Origin: an uncultured Ruminococcus sp.
GTDB lineage: Bacteria; Bacillota; Clostridia; Oscillospirales; Ruminococcaceae
Length of the DNA: 5,186 nt
Assembly: GCA_900553675.1 (NCBI GenBank)
Contig: USEH01000153.1
Coordinates: 1-5,186, forward strand
Direction of reading: 5' to 3'
Numbering within the stretch: position 1 is the stretch's first letter; the number at the start of each line of letters is the position of its first letter. The notes beneath the pieces are model-generated. The model saw only the letters and a list, made by a program, of their open reading frames with translations. It searched no databases and was not told the origin of the DNA. Below, piece after piece: positions 5,131 to 5,186 of the stretch. The position numbers and the translations under genes were made by a program.

Positions 5131-5186
5131 AAAGCTTTCGGTCCAGCCTTTCTCGAAAGGCTGGCAGGGTCTTGGGGCGGCGCCCC
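5131..5186. repeat. GC-rich double-palindrome intergenic repeat (runs off the edge)
   Basis: Two back-to-back palindromes lie upstream of walJ. CCAGCCTTTC / GAAAGGCTGG (5143-5152 and 5155-5164) has a two-base centre, and GGGGCG / CGCCCC (5174-5179 and 5181-5186) has a one-base centre. An AAAGCTTT palindrome precedes them (5131-5138). The combination GGCTGGCAGGGT...GGGGCGGC recalls dispersed repeats I associate with Ruminococcaceae-type genomes. It may also act as a transcription barrier for an upstream gene. The window contains only one copy, so dispersal cannot be shown here. Confidence 0.6.

Overview
The window looks like chromosome from a Gram-positive, gut-type Clostridia (Bacillota), possibly an Oscillospiraceae/Ruminococcaceae relative. 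The clues are the walJ-rlmH gene pair, a WalJ N-terminus beginning ARVYPLFSSSSGNS, tight ATGA gene overlaps, AAGGAGG-type ribosome binding sites, and a GGGGCGGCGCCCC palindromic block of a kind I associate with such genomes. The genus assignment is inference.

Left half, + strand (1-2496): a tightly coupled three-gene run. It holds the C-terminal part of a family 8 glycosyltransferase (GT8) cut by the window edge, a complete GT8, and a PlsC-like acyltransferase of the YPEQ-motif subfamily. Each gene overlaps the next by 4 bases (ATGA). The set suggests assembly and acylation of a cell-surface glycan or glycolipid. A strong hairpin terminator at 2521-2560 closes the run and probably also stops transcripts arriving from the other strand.

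Right half, - strand (5082 down to 3815): walJ (MBL-fold hydrolase/exonuclease linked to cell-wall signalling) is followed with a one-base overlap by rlmH (23S rRNA pseudouridine-1915 methyltransferase). This is conserved core synteny. Upstream of walJ, at the right edge, is a GC-rich double-palindrome repeat.

Between rlmH and the terminator (about 2590-3817) lies an AT-rich accessory patch with two unrelated small genes in rlmH orientation: a multi-pass membrane protein and a Cys/His-rich putative metal-binding protein. The patch has repeat architecture that its genes do not explain. The 3' end of rlmH plus the following ~25 bases recurs 775 bp away, between the two accessory genes. Read in the rlmH frame, this copy gives LSVNDWKYHK against the true RlmH tail LSINNNGKYHK. 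In addition, each accessory gene is followed by a near-identical ~42-base block containing a small hairpin (38 of 42 columns identical). The rlmH 3' end is the known integration site of staphylococcal SCC elements, so the simplest reading is a tandem array of tiny one-gene cassettes inserted at an rlmH attachment site. No recombinase is present, so it would have to be supplied from elsewhere. The second accessory gene also has a perfect ribosome binding site and ATG followed after four codons by an in-frame TGA, so it either restarts at an adjacent TTG or is decaying.
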